NCBI RefSeq assembly: GCF_034372165.1
Contig: NZ_CP139698.1
Span: 992,001-1,056,000, forward strand
DNA: 64,000 nt
Direction: 5' to 3'
From: Christiangramia sp. OXR-203
Lineage (GTDB): Bacteria; Bacteroidota; Bacteroidia; Flavobacteriales; Flavobacteriaceae
The notes under the pieces were generated by a model. That model did not search any database. It was given only the letters and a program-made list of their open reading frames with translations, and was not told the DNA's origin. The translations under genes were made by a program, and so were the position numbers. Shown one piece after another: positions 8,151-17,742 of this stretch; the stretch's first letter is position 1, and every line of letters begins with the position of its first letter.

Positions 8151-9248
8151 TTACTCTGAAATATTTATTTCCATGAGAATAAATTGATTCAACTGCCTAA
8201 CGAAAGAATTAAAATTATTGTCGGCTACCAGGACCAAACTGCGTTTTCCGTTTTCCAGTTCCGGTCCAAAACACATGCCCTCGATATTATCAACAATCCC
8301 ATCGGTTAGCTGATCTTCTACAGACTTAAAGTTGAAAATAAGCTTCTTTTTTGCCGTTTGATACTTAGCCTTTCGAAGCGAATTCTCGTTTAGGGTATTA
8401 GTAGCTTTGCTTGCATCTACATCAAAGATTTTCACCGTGTTCCCGTGGGAACCATAACCGGCAGAATAGGAGCGTTCCATCACCAGAAATCGATCTTGAG
8501 TATATTCAAGGATCTCTGTGATTCCGTTCAGCGCAAAATAATTAATAGGCAGCTTCGCGATTCCTTCCAGTGGATAGACAAATTGAGAAACCGGATTTCC
8601 GGTTTCAGTATCAAATTTGGTGATCCTGGAGTGGGAACGTGAAGGAAAGATCTTTGGTTTCGAAGAGTCCTTTTCTAATGGTAATTCTGTAGCGACCCAA
8701 ACTCCAGATCCATCGACGCTTCTGGTAATACCTTCAAAAACTCCGTTATTTCTCGGTTTTTGCTCGTTTTTAGATCGAAAATGTTCTGGAATACTATAAG
8801 ATCGGAGGATTTCCCCTTGAGCATTAGTTTCATATATTCCAGGATCTCGTCTATCTGAGATCAAACCTTCGCTGACTATGAGAAAGCCGTTATTTCTTGG
8901 ATCATAGCGCAGACCTTCAAGATCTAATACTACTTTCGAATATTCTTTAGGCCTGCTAATCTTTATAAGATCAGTAATCGCGATATTTTCGATTTTAGAG
9001 TTGGCTAATTCGATATCGGCCTGGTAAATTCTTGGATTGGATGCCTGATCGCTGATCAGGTAAAATTTTCCGTTTGCGTAGTCTATTCCCGAGAGTCCAC
9101 CAATTTTTGTGTCTTCAAATTCCAGGTTTTCATCGATTACAAATTCATCCAGATAATTAAGACTTACCTGATCATTCTCTATTCTGGAGGTGACGGCGCA
9201 GCTGCTAAAAATTAAAATTGAAAAGAGAGAAAGTAGTCGAAGTTTCAT
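8151..9248 (-). CDS. Esterase-like/phytase-like lipoprotein
   Basis: A 365-residue lipoprotein of the 'esterase-like activity of phytase' family, probably a beta-propeller. The signal peptide and lipobox are MKLRLLSLFSILIFSSC. The body has repeated blade-like strands: IGGLSGIDYANGKFYLISDQ (about 49-68), VLDLEGLRYDPRNNGFLIVS and DNIEGMCFGPELENGKRSLV. The ATG at 9248 is chosen because it starts a canonical lipoprotein signal, whereas an upstream Met (9278) adds ten residues before it. The true substrate is uncertain; members are not proven phytases. Confidence 0.82.
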   Translation of the reverse strand: MKLRLLSLFSILIFSSCAVTSRIENDQVSLNYLDEFVIDENLEFEDTKIGGLSGIDYANGKFYLISDQASNPRIYQADIELANSKIENIAITDLIKISRPKEYSKVVLDLEGLRYDPRNNGFLIVSEGLISDRRDPGIYETNAQGEILRSYSIPEHFRSKNEQKPRNNGVFEGITRSVDGSGVWVATELPLEKDSSKPKIFPSRSHSRITKFDTETGNPVSQFVYPLEGIAKLPINYFALNGITEILEYTQDRFLVMERSYSAGYGSHGNTVKIFDVDASKATNTLNENSLRKAKYQTAKKKLIFNFKSVEDQLTDGIVDNIEGMCFGPELENGKRSLVLVADNNFNSFVRQLNQFILMEINISE

Positions 9249-9362
9249 AGTGAGTTTTGGCGAAATCAAAAATAACAAATCCTTAAGACAAAAATAGGAC
9301 TTCCTTGGGATGCTAAGGCCTATGCTATGAATACATTTATGTATTAACCAAAATCAATCGTT

Positions 9363-9548
9363 ATGAATGAAGATCAAAGAGAAGGAAAATGGAAACAGAT
9401 CAAAGGACAATTCAAACAAAAGTATGGAGATCTAACCGATGATGATACTACGTATTCCGAAGGGAAATTTGATGAGATGTTAGGTCGTATGCAGGAAAAA
9501 ACTGGAAAGTCTAAGGAGGAATTGAAGAATGAAATTGATAAGTGGTAG
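9363..9548 (+). CDS. CsbD family stress-response protein
   Basis: A 61-residue, very hydrophilic protein of the CsbD/YjbJ family: MNEDQREGKWKQIKGQFKQK followed by GDLTDDDTTYSEGKFDEMLG and a Lys/Glu-rich end. Members are induced by general stress in other bacteria and are largely helical or disordered; the molecular role is unknown. It stands alone, with its own downstream terminator. A near-match -7 element (TACATTTA, 9332-9339) lies upstream. Confidence 0.92.
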   Translation: MNEDQREGKWKQIKGQFKQKYGDLTDDDTTYSEGKFDEMLGRMQEKTGKSKEELKNEIDKW

Positions 9549-9563
9549 ATTGAATAGTTGAAG

Positions 9564-9598
9564 AAAAAAAAGGCGGTAGAAATACCGCCTTTTTTTTT
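9564..9598. terminator. Bidirectional intrinsic terminator
   Basis: Stem 9571-9578 with 9583-9590 and a GAAA tetraloop, with A-run before and T-run after. It separates the csbD-like gene from the convergent clpB. Confidence 0.9.
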
Positions 9599-9600
9599 GA

Positions 9601-12204
9601 TTAATTTTCTGAAAGTTCTTCCTGGTTTCTAAACACCAGTTCTTCGTTGAATTCATCCAGAAGAATGATACTGTCTGTGCTAATATTGCCAGATAGGATT
9701 TCCTTGGATAGTTTATTAAGTACTTCTCTTTGCACTACTCTTTTCACGGGTCGGGCACCAAATTGTGGATCAAAACCTTTCGCAGCGAGATAATCAAGTG
9801 CTTCATCTGTAGCATCCAAAACTATATGTTGCTTTGCGAGCATTTTCTTTACGCCTTTCAATTGCAAGCTCACAATCTGCCTGATGTCTTTTCGAGTAAG
9901 CGGACTAAACATTACAATATCATCGATCCTGTTCAGGAATTCTGGTCTAACAGTTTGCTTCAGCAATCCAAGTACATCCACTTTAGCAGATTCCATCGCT
10001 GCATCTACATCCTTGATAGCTTCAAATCTCTCCTGGATGATCTGGCTCCCCATATTGGAAGTCATCACAATGATGGTGTTCTTGAAGTCTGCAACACGGC
10101 CTTTGTTATCTGTAAGTCTACCTTCATCCAGAACCTGAAGTAAAATATTGAAAGTATCAGGATGCGCCTTTTCGATCTCATCTAGTAAGACTACAGAATA
10201 TGGTTTTCTTCGCACTGCTTCAGTAAGTTGTCCACCTTCATCATATCCAACATATCCCGGAGGTGCCCCAACTAATCTGCTAACCGAATGTCTTTCCTGG
10301 TATTCACTCATGTCGATCCTGGTCATCGCAGATTCGTCGTCGAACAGGTATTCCGCAAGCGCCTTGGCCAGCTCTGTTTTACCAACTCCGGTTGTTCCCA
10401 GGAACAGGAAAGATCCAATTGGTCTGTTTTGATCCTGAAGTCCGGCACGACTACGGCGAACTGCATCGCTAACGGCGATGATCGCTTCATCCTGTCCAAC
10501 CACACGCTTATGAAGGTCATCTTCTAATTTGAGTAATTTTTCACGATCGCTTTGAAGCATTTTAGTCACCGGAATTCCGGTCCACTTCGCAACTACTTCC
10601 GCGATATCTTCATTGGTAACTTCTTCCTGGATCAATGATTTCTCACTTTGATTTTCAGCAACGTTCTGTTGTAGCTTTTCTAGCTTCTCCTGCGCTTCCT
10701 TGATCTTTCCGTAGCGAATTTCAGCTACTTTACCATAATCACCTTCCCGCTCAGCTTTTTCAGCTTCCAGCTTGAAATTTTCAATATCAGATTTTAGTGT
10801 TTGAATATTGTCCACTACATCTTTTTCGCTCATCCACCTGGCGTGAAGATCATTTCTTTCTTCTTTAAGATTTGCGAGATCTGCTCTCAGCGTTTTAAGT
10901 TTCACTTCATCTTTCTCACGCTTAATTGCCTCGATCTCGATCTCCAGCTGCATGATCTTTCTATCCAGTACATCAAGTTCTTCCGGCTTGGAGTTGATCT
11001 CCATACGTAATTTAGAAGCAGCTTCATCCATTAGGTCAATAGCCTTGTCTGGAAGGAACCTGTTCGTGATATAGCGCTGAGATAATTCCACCGCAGCGAT
11101 GATCGCTTCATCCTTAATTCGAACCTTATGGTGAGTCTCGTATTTTTCCTTGATCCCACGTAATATGGAGATCGCGCTTTCAATGTCTGGCTCTTCTACG
11201 TATACCTTTTGAAATCTTCGTTCCAGCGCTTTGTCTTTCTCGAAGTATTTCTGGTATTCATCAAGAGTAGTAGCACCAATTGCTCTTAGTTCACCTCGAG
11301 CGAGAGCCGGTTTAAGAATGTTGGCAGCATCCATGGCACCCTGACCACCACCTGCACCTACAAGCGTATGTATTTCATCAATAAATAATACAATGTTGCC
11401 ATCGCTGGAAGTCACTTCCTTTATCACCGCTTTAAGTCTTTCCTCAAATTCACCCTTATATTTTGCACCCGCAATAAGCGCTCCCATATCCAGGGAGTAA
11501 ATGAGTTTATTCTTAAGGTTTTCGGGGACATCACCATCTACAATTCTATGCGCAAGTCCTTCTGCTATCGCCGTTTTTCCAGTTCCTGGTTCCCCAACCA
11601 GCATTGGATTGTTCTTGGTTCTTCGAGATAGGATCTGTAGAATTCTACGAATTTCCTCGTCCCGACCAATCACAGGATCCAGCTTTCCTTCCTCAGCAAA
11701 TTTGTTGAGGTTTCTTGCGTACTTATCTAAAGATTGATAGGTTTCTTCAGCACTTTGAGAAGTTACTTTGTCTCCTTGTCTCAATTCATCAATCGCAGCT
11801 TTTAAGCCTTTCTCGGTAGCTCCCTGATCTTTTAGCATTTGAGCAACTTTACTGGAAGATTTGAAGATAGCAAGAATCAAATGCTCAATAGAAACATATT
11901 CATCTTCCATCTTTTTGGCAATGCTGGTAGCTTCATTCACAGTCTTCCCCGCATCCCTGGATAGCATGATATCTCCGCCACTTACCTTCGGAAAGCTCTC
12001 CAGACTTTTTTCCAGTATCTGCCCGAAGAGAGAAATATTAATATTTAGTTTTTTCAGTAGAAATGGAGTTACGTTTTCGTCGACCATAGTGATCGCTTTG
12101 AAAAGGTGTTCATTTTCTATCTGTTGGTGGCCCAATTCCTGAGCAAGCTGCTGAGCTTGCTGGATAGCCTCTTGTGATTTTATAGTAAAATTATTGAAGT
12201 TCAT
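9601..12204 (-). CDS. clpB: ATP-dependent chaperone ClpB
   Basis: An 867-residue Hsp100 disaggregase that works with DnaK to pull apart protein aggregates in the cytoplasm. Domain order is complete: Clp N-domain repeats (about 1-145), first AAA+ module with Walker A GEPGTGKT (about 205) and [16 protein letters not shown], a long coiled-coil middle domain (about 400-530) and second AAA+ module with [16 protein letters not shown] and [11 protein letters not shown], then the D2 small domain. Length and motifs are normal. I saw no convincing CIRCE-like or sigma-32-like heat-shock site upstream (12205-12300). Confidence 0.98.
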   Translation of the reverse strand: MNFNNFTIKSQEAIQQAQQLAQELGHQQIENEHLFKAITMVDENVTPFLLKKLNINISLFGQILEKSLESFPKVSGGDIMLSRDAGKTVNEATSIAKKMEDEYVSIEHLILAIFKSSSKVAQMLKDQGATEKGLKAAIDELRQGDKVTSQSAEETYQSLDKYARNLNKFAEEGKLDPVIGRDEEIRRILQILSRRTKNNPMLVGEPGTGKTAIAEGLAHRIVDGDVPENLKNKLIYSLDMGALIAGAKYKGEFEERLKAVIKEVTSSDGNIVLFIDEIHTLVGAGGGQGAMDAANILKPALARGELRAIGATTLDEYQKYFEKDKALERRFQKVYVEEPDIESAISILRGIKEKYETHHKVRIKDEAIIAAVELSQRYITNRFLPDKAIDLMDEAASKLRMEINSKPEELDVLDRKIMQLEIEIEAIKREKDEVKLKTLRADLANLKEERNDLHARWMSEKDVVDNIQTLKSDIENFKLEAEKAEREGDYGKVAEIRYGKIKEAQEKLEKLQQNVAENQSEKSLIQEEVTNEDIAEVVAKWTGIPVTKMLQSDREKLLKLEDDLHKRVVGQDEAIIAVSDAVRRSRAGLQDQNRPIGSFLFLGTTGVGKTELAKALAEYLFDDESAMTRIDMSEYQERHSVSRLVGAPPGYVGYDEGGQLTEAVRRKPYSVVLLDEIEKAHPDTFNILLQVLDEGRLTDNKGRVADFKNTIIVMTSNMGSQIIQERFEAIKDVDAAMESAKVDVLGLLKQTVRPEFLNRIDDIVMFSPLTRKDIRQIVSLQLKGVKKMLAKQHIVLDATDEALDYLAAKGFDPQFGARPVKRVVQREVLNKLSKEILSGNISTDSIILLDEFNEELVFRNQEELSEN

Positions 12205-12351
12205 CTTAAATGTTTTTCAGAGTAGGTCAATCAATATACCAAATTCGAAAACCGACATTAAGGCAGTTCAAATACAGATATTAGCGACAAAAAGGCAGTT
12301 TGACTAAAATAAAATTAACCTGAATTTGATTTTATTAAAATTAGATAGATT

Positions 12352-12359
12352 TACTTTTG
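12352..12359 (+). promoter_or_regulatory. Putative ytxJ -7 element
   Basis: TACTTTTG matches TAnnTTTG; a TTTG at 12325-12328 lies 23 bases upstream as a possible -33. The ytxJ ATG is 15 bases downstream. Confidence 0.5.
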
Positions 12360-12373
12360 TAAAAAAGAAGATT

Positions 12374-12772
12374 ATGGGATTATTCGATAAAGTATTTGGT
12401 GGAGAAAAAGGCACTTCTGAAAAGAAAGAGAACAATGTGCCCTGGAATCCACTTACTGAAATTTCTCAATTAGATGAGTTGGAAAAACTATCAGAAAATA
12501 AGACTGTTGCTATCTTTAAGCATTCTACAACTTGTGGTATAAGCAGGATGGTTTTAAAGAACTTCGAAGCAGAATATGAGCAGCAATTAAATGACTCTGT
12601 AGATCTATATTTTCTTGACTTAAAAGCTCACCGGGATATTTCCAATGGAATCGCAGATAAATTTTCTGTAAGACATGAGAGTCCGCAAATGGTGGTGTTA
12701 AAGAACAGGGAAGTAGTACATCATTCTTCTCACCAGGCAATTTCAGTAGATAAATTAAAAGAGCTGGCTTAG
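12374..12772 (+). CDS. ytxJ: Bacillithiol system redox-active protein YtxJ
   Basis: A 132-residue thioredoxin-fold protein of the YtxJ/bacilliredoxin-linked family. The active region KHSTTCGISRMVLKNFE (about 50-66) has a single Cys in a TCGIS context, in keeping with monothiol action on bacillithiol mixed disulfides. ESPQMVVLKNREVVHHSSHQ near the end carries the cis-Pro loop of the fold. The ATG at 12374 follows the promoter element; upstream in-frame codons lie before the likely transcript start. bshC at 46971-48587 supports a bacillithiol-using organism. Confidence 0.88.
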   Translation: MGLFDKVFGGEKGTSEKKENNVPWNPLTEISQLDELEKLSENKTVAIFKHSTTCGISRMVLKNFEAEYEQQLNDSVDLYFLDLKAHRDISNGIADKFSVRHESPQMVVLKNREVVHHSSHQAISVDKLKELA

Positions 12773-12793
12773 TAAGAGCTCACTATATAATTA

Positions 12794-12825
12794 AAAAGCC
12801 CGAAGATTTATCTTCGGGCTTTTCT
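12794..12825. terminator. Bidirectional intrinsic terminator
   Basis: A 13-bp stem (AAAAGCCCGAAGA and its complement) with a four-base loop, between convergent ytxJ and the fumarylacetoacetase gene. Confidence 0.88.
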
Positions 12826-12844
12826 TATGATATAAGATTTTATC

Positions 12845-14134
12845 TTATTTTTTCTTTGGTTCGTAGACCGGTAACAGTTTACTGCGAACTTCACCAAATC
12901 CAATTCTGGAAGTTTCGTTCTGGCAATATCCTCGCATGATTACTGTATCATGATCTTCTACAAATTTACGTTCTGAACCGTCCTTTAGTTTGATTGGTTT
13001 ACTGCCACTCCAGGATAGTTCCAGCATAGATCCGAAAGAATCTTCAGACGTTCCTGAAATAGTTCCAGAAGCCATCATATCACCGGAATTCACAGGGCAT
13101 CCATTAACCGTGTGATGTGCCAGTTGCTGACTCATATTCCAGTATAGATACTTAAAGTTCGATTTTGATAAGGAATTCTCCTCGCCACCTTCTGGTTGCA
13201 GGGAAACTTCAAGATTAATATCAAAACTCTTTTCTCCGGAGTATTTTAAATATGGTAATAATTCTTTTTCAGGTTCCGGGCTCGCTGTTCTAAATGGCTC
13301 TAAAGCGTCCATAGTAACGATCCACGGTGAGATGGAAGATGCAAAGTTCTTAGCTAGAAACGGTCCCAAAGGAACGTATTCCCACTTCTGGATGTCTCTC
13401 GCGCTCCAGTCGTTGAACAAGACCATCCCAAAGATGTATTCTTCAGCTTCATCAACAGGAATTGGTTCTCCAAGGTGATTCGCATCTGTTGTAATAAAAG
13501 CCATTTCCAATTCAAAATCCACTCGTTGTGATGGACCAAATACAGGTTCGTCTGAATCTGCTGGTTTTGTTTGTCCCTGTGGTCTGTGTACAGGAATTTC
13601 CGAAGGAATAATAGAAGAACTTCTTCCATGGTATCCAACGGGAATATGCAGCCAGTTTGGAAGCAGTGCATTGTCTGGATCACGGAACATAGTACCAATG
13701 TTGGTCGCATGTTCTTTAGAACTGTAGAAATCGGTATAATCACCTACCTGTACAGGCATTTGCATTTCAATTTCATCCAGTGTGAATAGAACAGTATTTC
13801 TGTGGTCCTGGTTATCCTTCAGCTTAGCGTTCTCAGCGTCGAAAATATCAGCAATTCGGTTTCTAACCAGTCTCCAGGTTTTCTTTCCGTCAGAAATAAA
13901 ATCATTTAGAGTATCCTGCAGGAATATATCGTCTGTCAACGGTATACCTTCAAAATATCCCAGTTGATGCAGAGCACCAAGGTCTATAGCGTAATCACCA
14001 ATTCTGGTTCCAATGGTGATGATATCATCACGAGTAAGGAACACTCCAAACGGAATATTTTGAATAGGGAAATCGGTATCGCCAGGAATATCCAACCAGG
14101 TTTTTCTATTTGGATCATTAGCGGTAATTGACAT
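12845..14134 (-). CDS. fahA: Fumarylacetoacetase
   Basis: A 429-residue enzyme that hydrolyses fumarylacetoacetate to fumarate and acetoacetate, the last step of tyrosine catabolism. The N-terminal SH3-like domain (about 1-120) and the FAH beta-roll domain are both present. DYTDFYSSKEHATNIGTMFR carries the metal-binding Asp and catalytic region, VDFELEMAFIT the Glu metal ligands, and FNDWSARDIQKWEYVPLGPF the third acidic site. The ATG at 14134 is chosen because a -7 element on this strand (14171-14178) overlaps the only upstream ATG (14173). Other tyrosine-pathway genes are not adjacent. Confidence 0.95.
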   Translation of the reverse strand: MSITANDPNRKTWLDIPGDTDFPIQNIPFGVFLTRDDIITIGTRIGDYAIDLGALHQLGYFEGIPLTDDIFLQDTLNDFISDGKKTWRLVRNRIADIFDAENAKLKDNQDHRNTVLFTLDEIEMQMPVQVGDYTDFYSSKEHATNIGTMFRDPDNALLPNWLHIPVGYHGRSSSIIPSEIPVHRPQGQTKPADSDEPVFGPSQRVDFELEMAFITTDANHLGEPIPVDEAEEYIFGMVLFNDWSARDIQKWEYVPLGPFLAKNFASSISPWIVTMDALEPFRTASPEPEKELLPYLKYSGEKSFDINLEVSLQPEGGEENSLSKSNFKYLYWNMSQQLAHHTVNGCPVNSGDMMASGTISGTSEDSFGSMLELSWSGSKPIKLKDGSERKFVEDHDTVIMRGYCQNETSRIGFGEVRSKLLPVYEPKKK

Positions 14135-14170
14135 AAAAAATGTTGGTTTTTTGTTAAAATCTAGTTGTCT

Positions 14171-14178
14171 CAAATATA
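14171..14178 (-). promoter_or_regulatory. Putative fahA -7 element
   Basis: TATATTTG on the minus strand, an exact TAnnTTTG match, 36 bases before the ATG at 14134. It decides the start: the in-frame ATG at 14173 lies inside the element and would not be transcribed. Confidence 0.5.
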
Positions 14179-14244
14179 TTATTTTCCTGTAATTAACCGA
14201 ATGTATTTCTTACTTTTACCGAATATTTAACTTAAAAATTTGTG

Positions 14245-15519
14245 ATGCAAAAAGACACCCAGATATTTGATTTAATTGCGAAGGAAAAGGATCGCCAGTT
14301 GAATGGTTTGGAACTAATTGCGAGTGAAAATTTTGTAAGTGACGCCGTGCTGGAAGCAGCAGGATCTGTACTTACAAATAAGTATGCTGAAGGCTATCCG
14401 GGAAAGAGATATTATGGTGGCTGTGAGATCGTAGATCAGGTAGAGCAACTTGCTATCGACAGATTAAAAGAATTGTTCAATGCTGAATATGCCAACGTGC
14501 AACCACATTCTGGTTCACAAGCAAATACGGCAGTTTTCCATGCCTGTTTAAAACCCGGAGACAAGTTTCTTGGTTTTGATCTTTCACATGGTGGGCATTT
14601 AACGCATGGTTCTCCTGTGAATTTCTCCGGAAAATTATATGATCCTGTATTTTACGGGGTAGATAAGGAAAGCGGTTTGATCGATTATGATGCCGTTGCT
14701 GAAATTGCGAAGAAGGAGAAGCCGAAAATGATCATTGCAGGAGCATCTGCTTACAGTCGTGAAATAGATTATAAAAGATTCAGGGAAATAGCTGATAGTG
14801 TTAATGCAATTCTACTTGCAGATATCGCACACCCAGCTGGATTAATCGCCAAAGGTTTGATCTCAGACCCTATAGAGCATTGTCATATTGTGACTTCTAC
14901 CACGCATAAGACTCTTCGTGGTCCCCGTGGAGGGATTATTATGATGGGGAAAGATTTCGACAATCCTTTTGGAGAGAAGCTTAAAAATGGAAATCTAAAG
15001 AAAATGTCGGCTTTACTGAATTCCGGGATCTTTCCAGGAAACCAGGGTGGACCTTTAGAGCATATCATTGCTGCGAAAGCGATCGCTTTTGGAGAGGCTC
15101 TTACAGATGAATTTCTTCATTATACAGTACAGGTAAAGAAAAATGCAAAAGAGCTGGCTAAAGCTTTCGTGGGTAAGGACTACCAAGTAATTTCAGGAGG
15201 GACAGATAATCATATGATGCTTATCGATCTTAGAAATAAAGGTGTAAGTGGTAAGGAAGCAGAAGAGGCACTTAGTAAAGCAGATATTACCGTGAATAAA
15301 AATATGGTGCCTTTCGATGATAAATCACCTTTTGTAACCTCAGGAATTAGAATTGGAACTCCGGCAGTGACCACACGTGGTCTTGTAGAGCAGGATATGC
15401 TAAAGATCGTTGAGTTTATCGATAGAGTCATCACTAATATTGAGAGTGATGAAGAATTGGCTAAAGTTAAAAGCGAAGTAAATACAATGATGAAAGATCT
15501 TCCATTATTTAAAATGTAA
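14245..15519 (+). CDS. glyA: Serine hydroxymethyltransferase
   Basis: A 424-residue PLP enzyme that interconverts serine and glycine while loading one-carbon units on tetrahydrofolate. [20 protein letters not shown] near the N-terminus, [16 protein letters not shown], and the PLP-lysine motif [13 protein letters not shown] (about 218-230) are intact. The ATG at 14245 follows an in-frame GTG by one codon and is preferred. A near-consensus -7 element (TACTTTTA, 14211-14218) lies upstream, divergent from fahA. A clear terminator follows. Confidence 0.98.
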   Translation: MQKDTQIFDLIAKEKDRQLNGLELIASENFVSDAVLEAAGSVLTNKYAEGYPGKRYYGGCEIVDQVEQLAIDRLKELFNAEYANVQPHSGSQANTAVFHACLKPGDKFLGFDLSHGGHLTHGSPVNFSGKLYDPVFYGVDKESGLIDYDAVAEIAKKEKPKMIIAGASAYSREIDYKRFREIADSVNAILLADIAHPAGLIAKGLISDPIEHCHIVTSTTHKTLRGPRGGIIMMGKDFDNPFGEKLKNGNLKKMSALLNSGIFPGNQGGPLEHIIAAKAIAFGEALTDEFLHYTVQVKKNAKELAKAFVGKDYQVISGGTDNHMMLIDLRNKGVSGKEAEEALSKADITVNKNMVPFDDKSPFVTSGIRIGTPAVTTRGLVEQDMLKIVEFIDRVITNIESDEELAKVKSEVNTMMKDLPLFKM

Positions 15520-15542
15520 GATCTTTTAGATTCAGATAAAGT

Positions 15543-15570
15543 AAAAGCCATTCGAGAGAATGGCTTTTTA
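15543..15570. terminator. Intrinsic terminator after glyA
   Basis: An 11-bp stem (15543-15553 with 15558-15568) and a GAGA loop followed by Ts. It also faces the end of the broken DoxX-like gene on the minus strand. Confidence 0.85.
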
Positions 15571-15573
15571 TGT

Positions 15574-15936
15574 TTATAGAAAATATATGGCGATACACAT
15601 GAGCAGAACAATGATCGCAGGTATATTTTTACTTAAAGGATCGCTAATCTTAAGGTGCATTATGATTGCGCCCAACATCATTATAGCTAGCCCAATCGCT
15701 GCAGGATCCACTAGGTATTCCAGGGAGATACCTGTAAGTAAGGCTATGGCCAGTGTAATCTTTATAAATCATACAATGTATACCATTACTTCAGGCAGGC
15801 CATAAGCTTGAAACTCTTCCTTCATATTCCCGGCATTACCACCCCTGTAACTGGTTTTGCTATTGAATCTAAGTAGCCAGACATTAAGAATTCCGAATCC
15901 AACTATTATTTGTAATATTATTTTTACGATCTCCAT
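15574..15936 (-). pseudogene. DoxX-like membrane protein, broken by one in-frame stop
   Basis: Read through, the minus strand gives a 120-residue DoxX-like protein: MEIVKIILQIIVGFGILNVW, then a conserved-looking SYRGGNAGNMKEEFQAYGLPE loop, then VMVYIV, a TGA stop (15769-15771), and in the same frame FIKITLAIALLTGISLEYLV, AAIGLAIMMLGAIIMHLKI and a final helix ending at TAA 15574-15576. Four membrane segments are visible. A Gly codon GGA is expected at the TGA, so one base change explains the break. The first part could still make a truncated peptide of about 55 residues. The upstream in-frame ATG at 15954 is an alternative start. Confidence 0.8.
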
Positions 15937-16011
15937 GATATTATTTTTCAGCAATATAGAGATGTTTATCTATAAATAGAAAAGTTTAAACAAAGTTTAA
16001 GAAGGAATAAA

Positions 16012-16040
16012 GTTAATTGACAAGAAAATTAACCTTTTAT
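16012..16040 (-). terminator. Possible weak terminator of the thioesterase gene
   Basis: A 7-bp inverted repeat, GTTAATT (16012-16018) and AATTAAC (16027-16033), lies just after the thioesterase stop on the minus strand and is followed there by a T-rich stretch. The stem is AT-rich, so the call is weak. Confidence 0.3.
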
Positions 16041-16046
16041 CAGCGT

Positions 16047-16448
16047 TTACTGGAATATCTGCTTGAGCTCATCAGAAATGCGCTGTGGTTTTTTTGTTCT
16101 TTGATCTAGTAAACACCAGGTAGTTTTGGCTTTCGCCAGTAGTTTTCCGGAATCATTATTTTTGATCACTACTTCCCGTATGGAAGTTACATGTGTAGTG
16201 TCAATAATTCTTGTTTCCAGCAGGATTTCATCATTGAGAAGAGCTTCCATCTTATAATCGATCTCATGTCTTACCACAACCCATGCTAGCCCTGCTTTCT
16301 GCTCTTCGGAAGCGCGGGACTCCCAATGCTCTTGTGCTACATCCTGAATCCATTGCACATAACGCACGTTGTTGACATGCTGCTGATCGTCTAGATCATC
16401 TTCTGAAACAGTAATGTATTTTTGATATATTTCGGAGTTTACAGACAT
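16047..16448 (-). CDS. Acyl-CoA thioesterase (4HBT hotdog fold)
   Basis: A 133-residue YbgC/FadM-like thioesterase. The hotdog-fold signature DDLDDQQHVNNVRYVQWIQD (about 17-36) contains the usual catalytic-region Asp and the HVNN motif of this family. The protein should hydrolyse an acyl-CoA or 4-hydroxybenzoyl-CoA-like thioester in the cytoplasm; the acyl chain preference cannot be told. Its ATG overlaps the stop of the upstream glutaminyl cyclase gene by one base (TAATG), so the two are translationally coupled. Confidence 0.85.
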   Translation of the reverse strand: MSVNSEIYQKYITVSEDDLDDQQHVNNVRYVQWIQDVAQEHWESRASEEQKAGLAWVVVRHEIDYKMEALLNDEILLETRIIDTTHVTSIREVVIKNNDSGKLLAKAKTTWCLLDQRTKKPQRISDELKQIFQ

Positions 16449-17512
16449 TATTTCTCCATGATTTTTACTTCAAACAACGTATCCCATTTTTTACCGGTTA
16501 CATAAAGTTTTCCGGTAGCAGCATTGTAAGCGATCCCGTTAAGAACATCGTTATTTGGATCTAAAGAATCTTTATTGCCCAGTTTATCCTGTAGTCCTTT
16601 AAAGTTAATAATACCTTCAATGGCTCCATTTTCAGGATTGATCATTGCAACACTGGGAAATTGATATGTGTTTGCGTAGATAAGTCCATCCACCCATTCC
16701 AGCTCATTGAATTTTGACTTAATAGCAGTATTGGTAGTTGGCTGGATATAACTTTTTTCGGCCAGGGTTTCAGGATCAAGGATCCAGATTTTCTCAGACC
16801 CATCACTTTTGAATATTTTTTCCTCGTTGTTACATAAACCCCATCCTTCCTTACTGGAATTGTACGCAAATGTGCCTTGTCTTTCGAAGGTGTTTGGATC
16901 ATAGATAAATCCCTGACCTTCCTTCCAGGTTAATAACAGTAAACGGTCGTCCAAAATTGTAATTCCTTCAGCGAAATATTCATCTTCCAGGCTTATCTCT
17001 TTATACACTTCACCAGTTTCCAATTCGGTTTTGCGCAATTTTGATTTGCCGTACTGTCCAACGCTTTCGTAAAGAGTATCATTATGAAATTCAAGTCCCT
17101 GCGTGTACGCGTCAGTTTGATGTGGATACGTATTAACGATCTCGTAGGTGTAAACTTTCGGAGCGTTTGCGCTCATTATTTTTATGGACTTCTGAAGAGT
17201 GTCTTTTGTCGAATCATAATACACCACAGCAATAAGTTCTTGGTTTCCCAGTAAAACTGAATTTAGTTCAATTGACAGGTCTGAAGTGTTGCCAGTTGCA
17301 AGACGCTTTGTGCCTATAAAATAAGCGACCGAATCAAAACTTTTATTTTCCTTGCCTGTAATACTCGCTTTTAGAGTTTCGTTCTGGCTGAATTCCTTCT
17401 TCTTTTCAGAAATATTCAGAGAAAAATCAGATTTTTTATTTCCATTATTGCTTCCGCAGGAAAAAATAAATATGCTTAAAATAAAGAGTAACAGGAAGTT
17501 AAATTTTTTCAT
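16448..17512 (-). CDS. Glutaminyl-peptide cyclotransferase lipoprotein
   Basis: A 354-residue protein with a lipoprotein signal (ILSIFIFSC, Cys at about 19) and a C-terminal five-bladed propeller of the plant-type glutamine cyclotransferase family (about 110-350). Visible landmarks are VNTYPHQTDAYTQGLEFHND, YFAEGITILDDRLLLLTWKEG and VLNGIAYNAATGKLYVTGK. The enzyme turns N-terminal Gln into pyroglutamate on exported proteins, which commonly carry pyroGlu after signal cleavage in Bacteroidota. An N-terminal region of about 90 residues precedes the propeller and looks like an Ig-like domain. Confidence 0.88.
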   Translation of the reverse strand: MKKFNFLLLFILSIFIFSCGSNNGNKKSDFSLNISEKKKEFSQNETLKASITGKENKSFDSVAYFIGTKRLATGNTSDLSIELNSVLLGNQELIAVVYYDSTKDTLQKSIKIMSANAPKVYTYEIVNTYPHQTDAYTQGLEFHNDTLYESVGQYGKSKLRKTELETGEVYKEISLEDEYFAEGITILDDRLLLLTWKEGQGFIYDPNTFERQGTFAYNSSKEGWGLCNNEEKIFKSDGSEKIWILDPETLAEKSYIQPTTNTAIKSKFNELEWVDGLIYANTYQFPSVAMINPENGAIEGIINFKGLQDKLGNKDSLDPNNDVLNGIAYNAATGKLYVTGKKWDTLFEVKIMEK

Positions 17513-17566
17513 GTCAAAATAGGCTTGAATACTGAGCTAAATTAACCAATTCAGGATAAAAAAAGC

Positions 17567-17596
17567 TTGCGAAAAGTTACAAAGATTGTATATTTG
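17567..17596 (+). promoter_or_regulatory. SRP RNA promoter
   Basis: TTG at 17567-17569, exactly 19 bases, then TATATTTG at 17589-17596. This is the ideal Bacteroidota housekeeping promoter (TTG-N19-TAnnTTTG) and points to a transcript start at about 17601, the first base of the RNA. Confidence 0.85.
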
Positions 17597-17600
17597 CACC

Positions 17601-17694
17601 GGCAAGTCCCACACAACCAGCTCCTGCTGAATCCCCCAGGGCGGGAACGCAGCAAGGGTAGGCGGTCGTAGCGGTGTGATGTGGGTCGCTTGCC
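17601..17694 (+). ncRNA. ffs: Signal recognition particle RNA (small bacterial, 4.5S)
   Basis: The RNA core of the signal recognition particle, which with Ffh delivers membrane proteins to FtsY. The two ends pair (GGCAAG with CTTGCC), CCCACAC pairs with GTGTGATGTGGG, and the apical domain has the diagnostic asymmetric-loop sequences, including GGAACGCAGCA. The size, about 94 nt, fits the small bacterial type without an Alu domain. A T-run at 17696-17701 follows as terminator. FtsY (35178-36131) and YidC (60791-62644) of the same route are also in this window. Confidence 0.93.
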
Positions 17695-17742
17695 ATTTTT
17701 TGTTTCTACAAAGTCCTAAAATTTATTGCATATTTGTGCGGT

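Noticed and set aside
9730-12142. Several plus-strand frames of 65-137 residues inside clpB
   Set aside because: They are antisense to intact ClpB, lack recognisable motifs, and have composition expected of shadow frames.
14135-14173. Upstream extension of fahA to ATG 14173
   Set aside because: The ATG lies inside a minus-strand -7 element and adds 13 residues not seen in fumarylacetoacetases.
15560-15805. 81-residue plus-strand frame after glyA
   Set aside because: It lies opposite the DoxX-like pseudogene, whose minus-strand translation matches a known membrane family; the plus frame shows no family features.
17601-17694. tRNA or tmRNA instead of SRP RNA
   Set aside because: No cloverleaf or tag-peptide frame; the GGAACGCAGCA apical loop fits SRP RNA.
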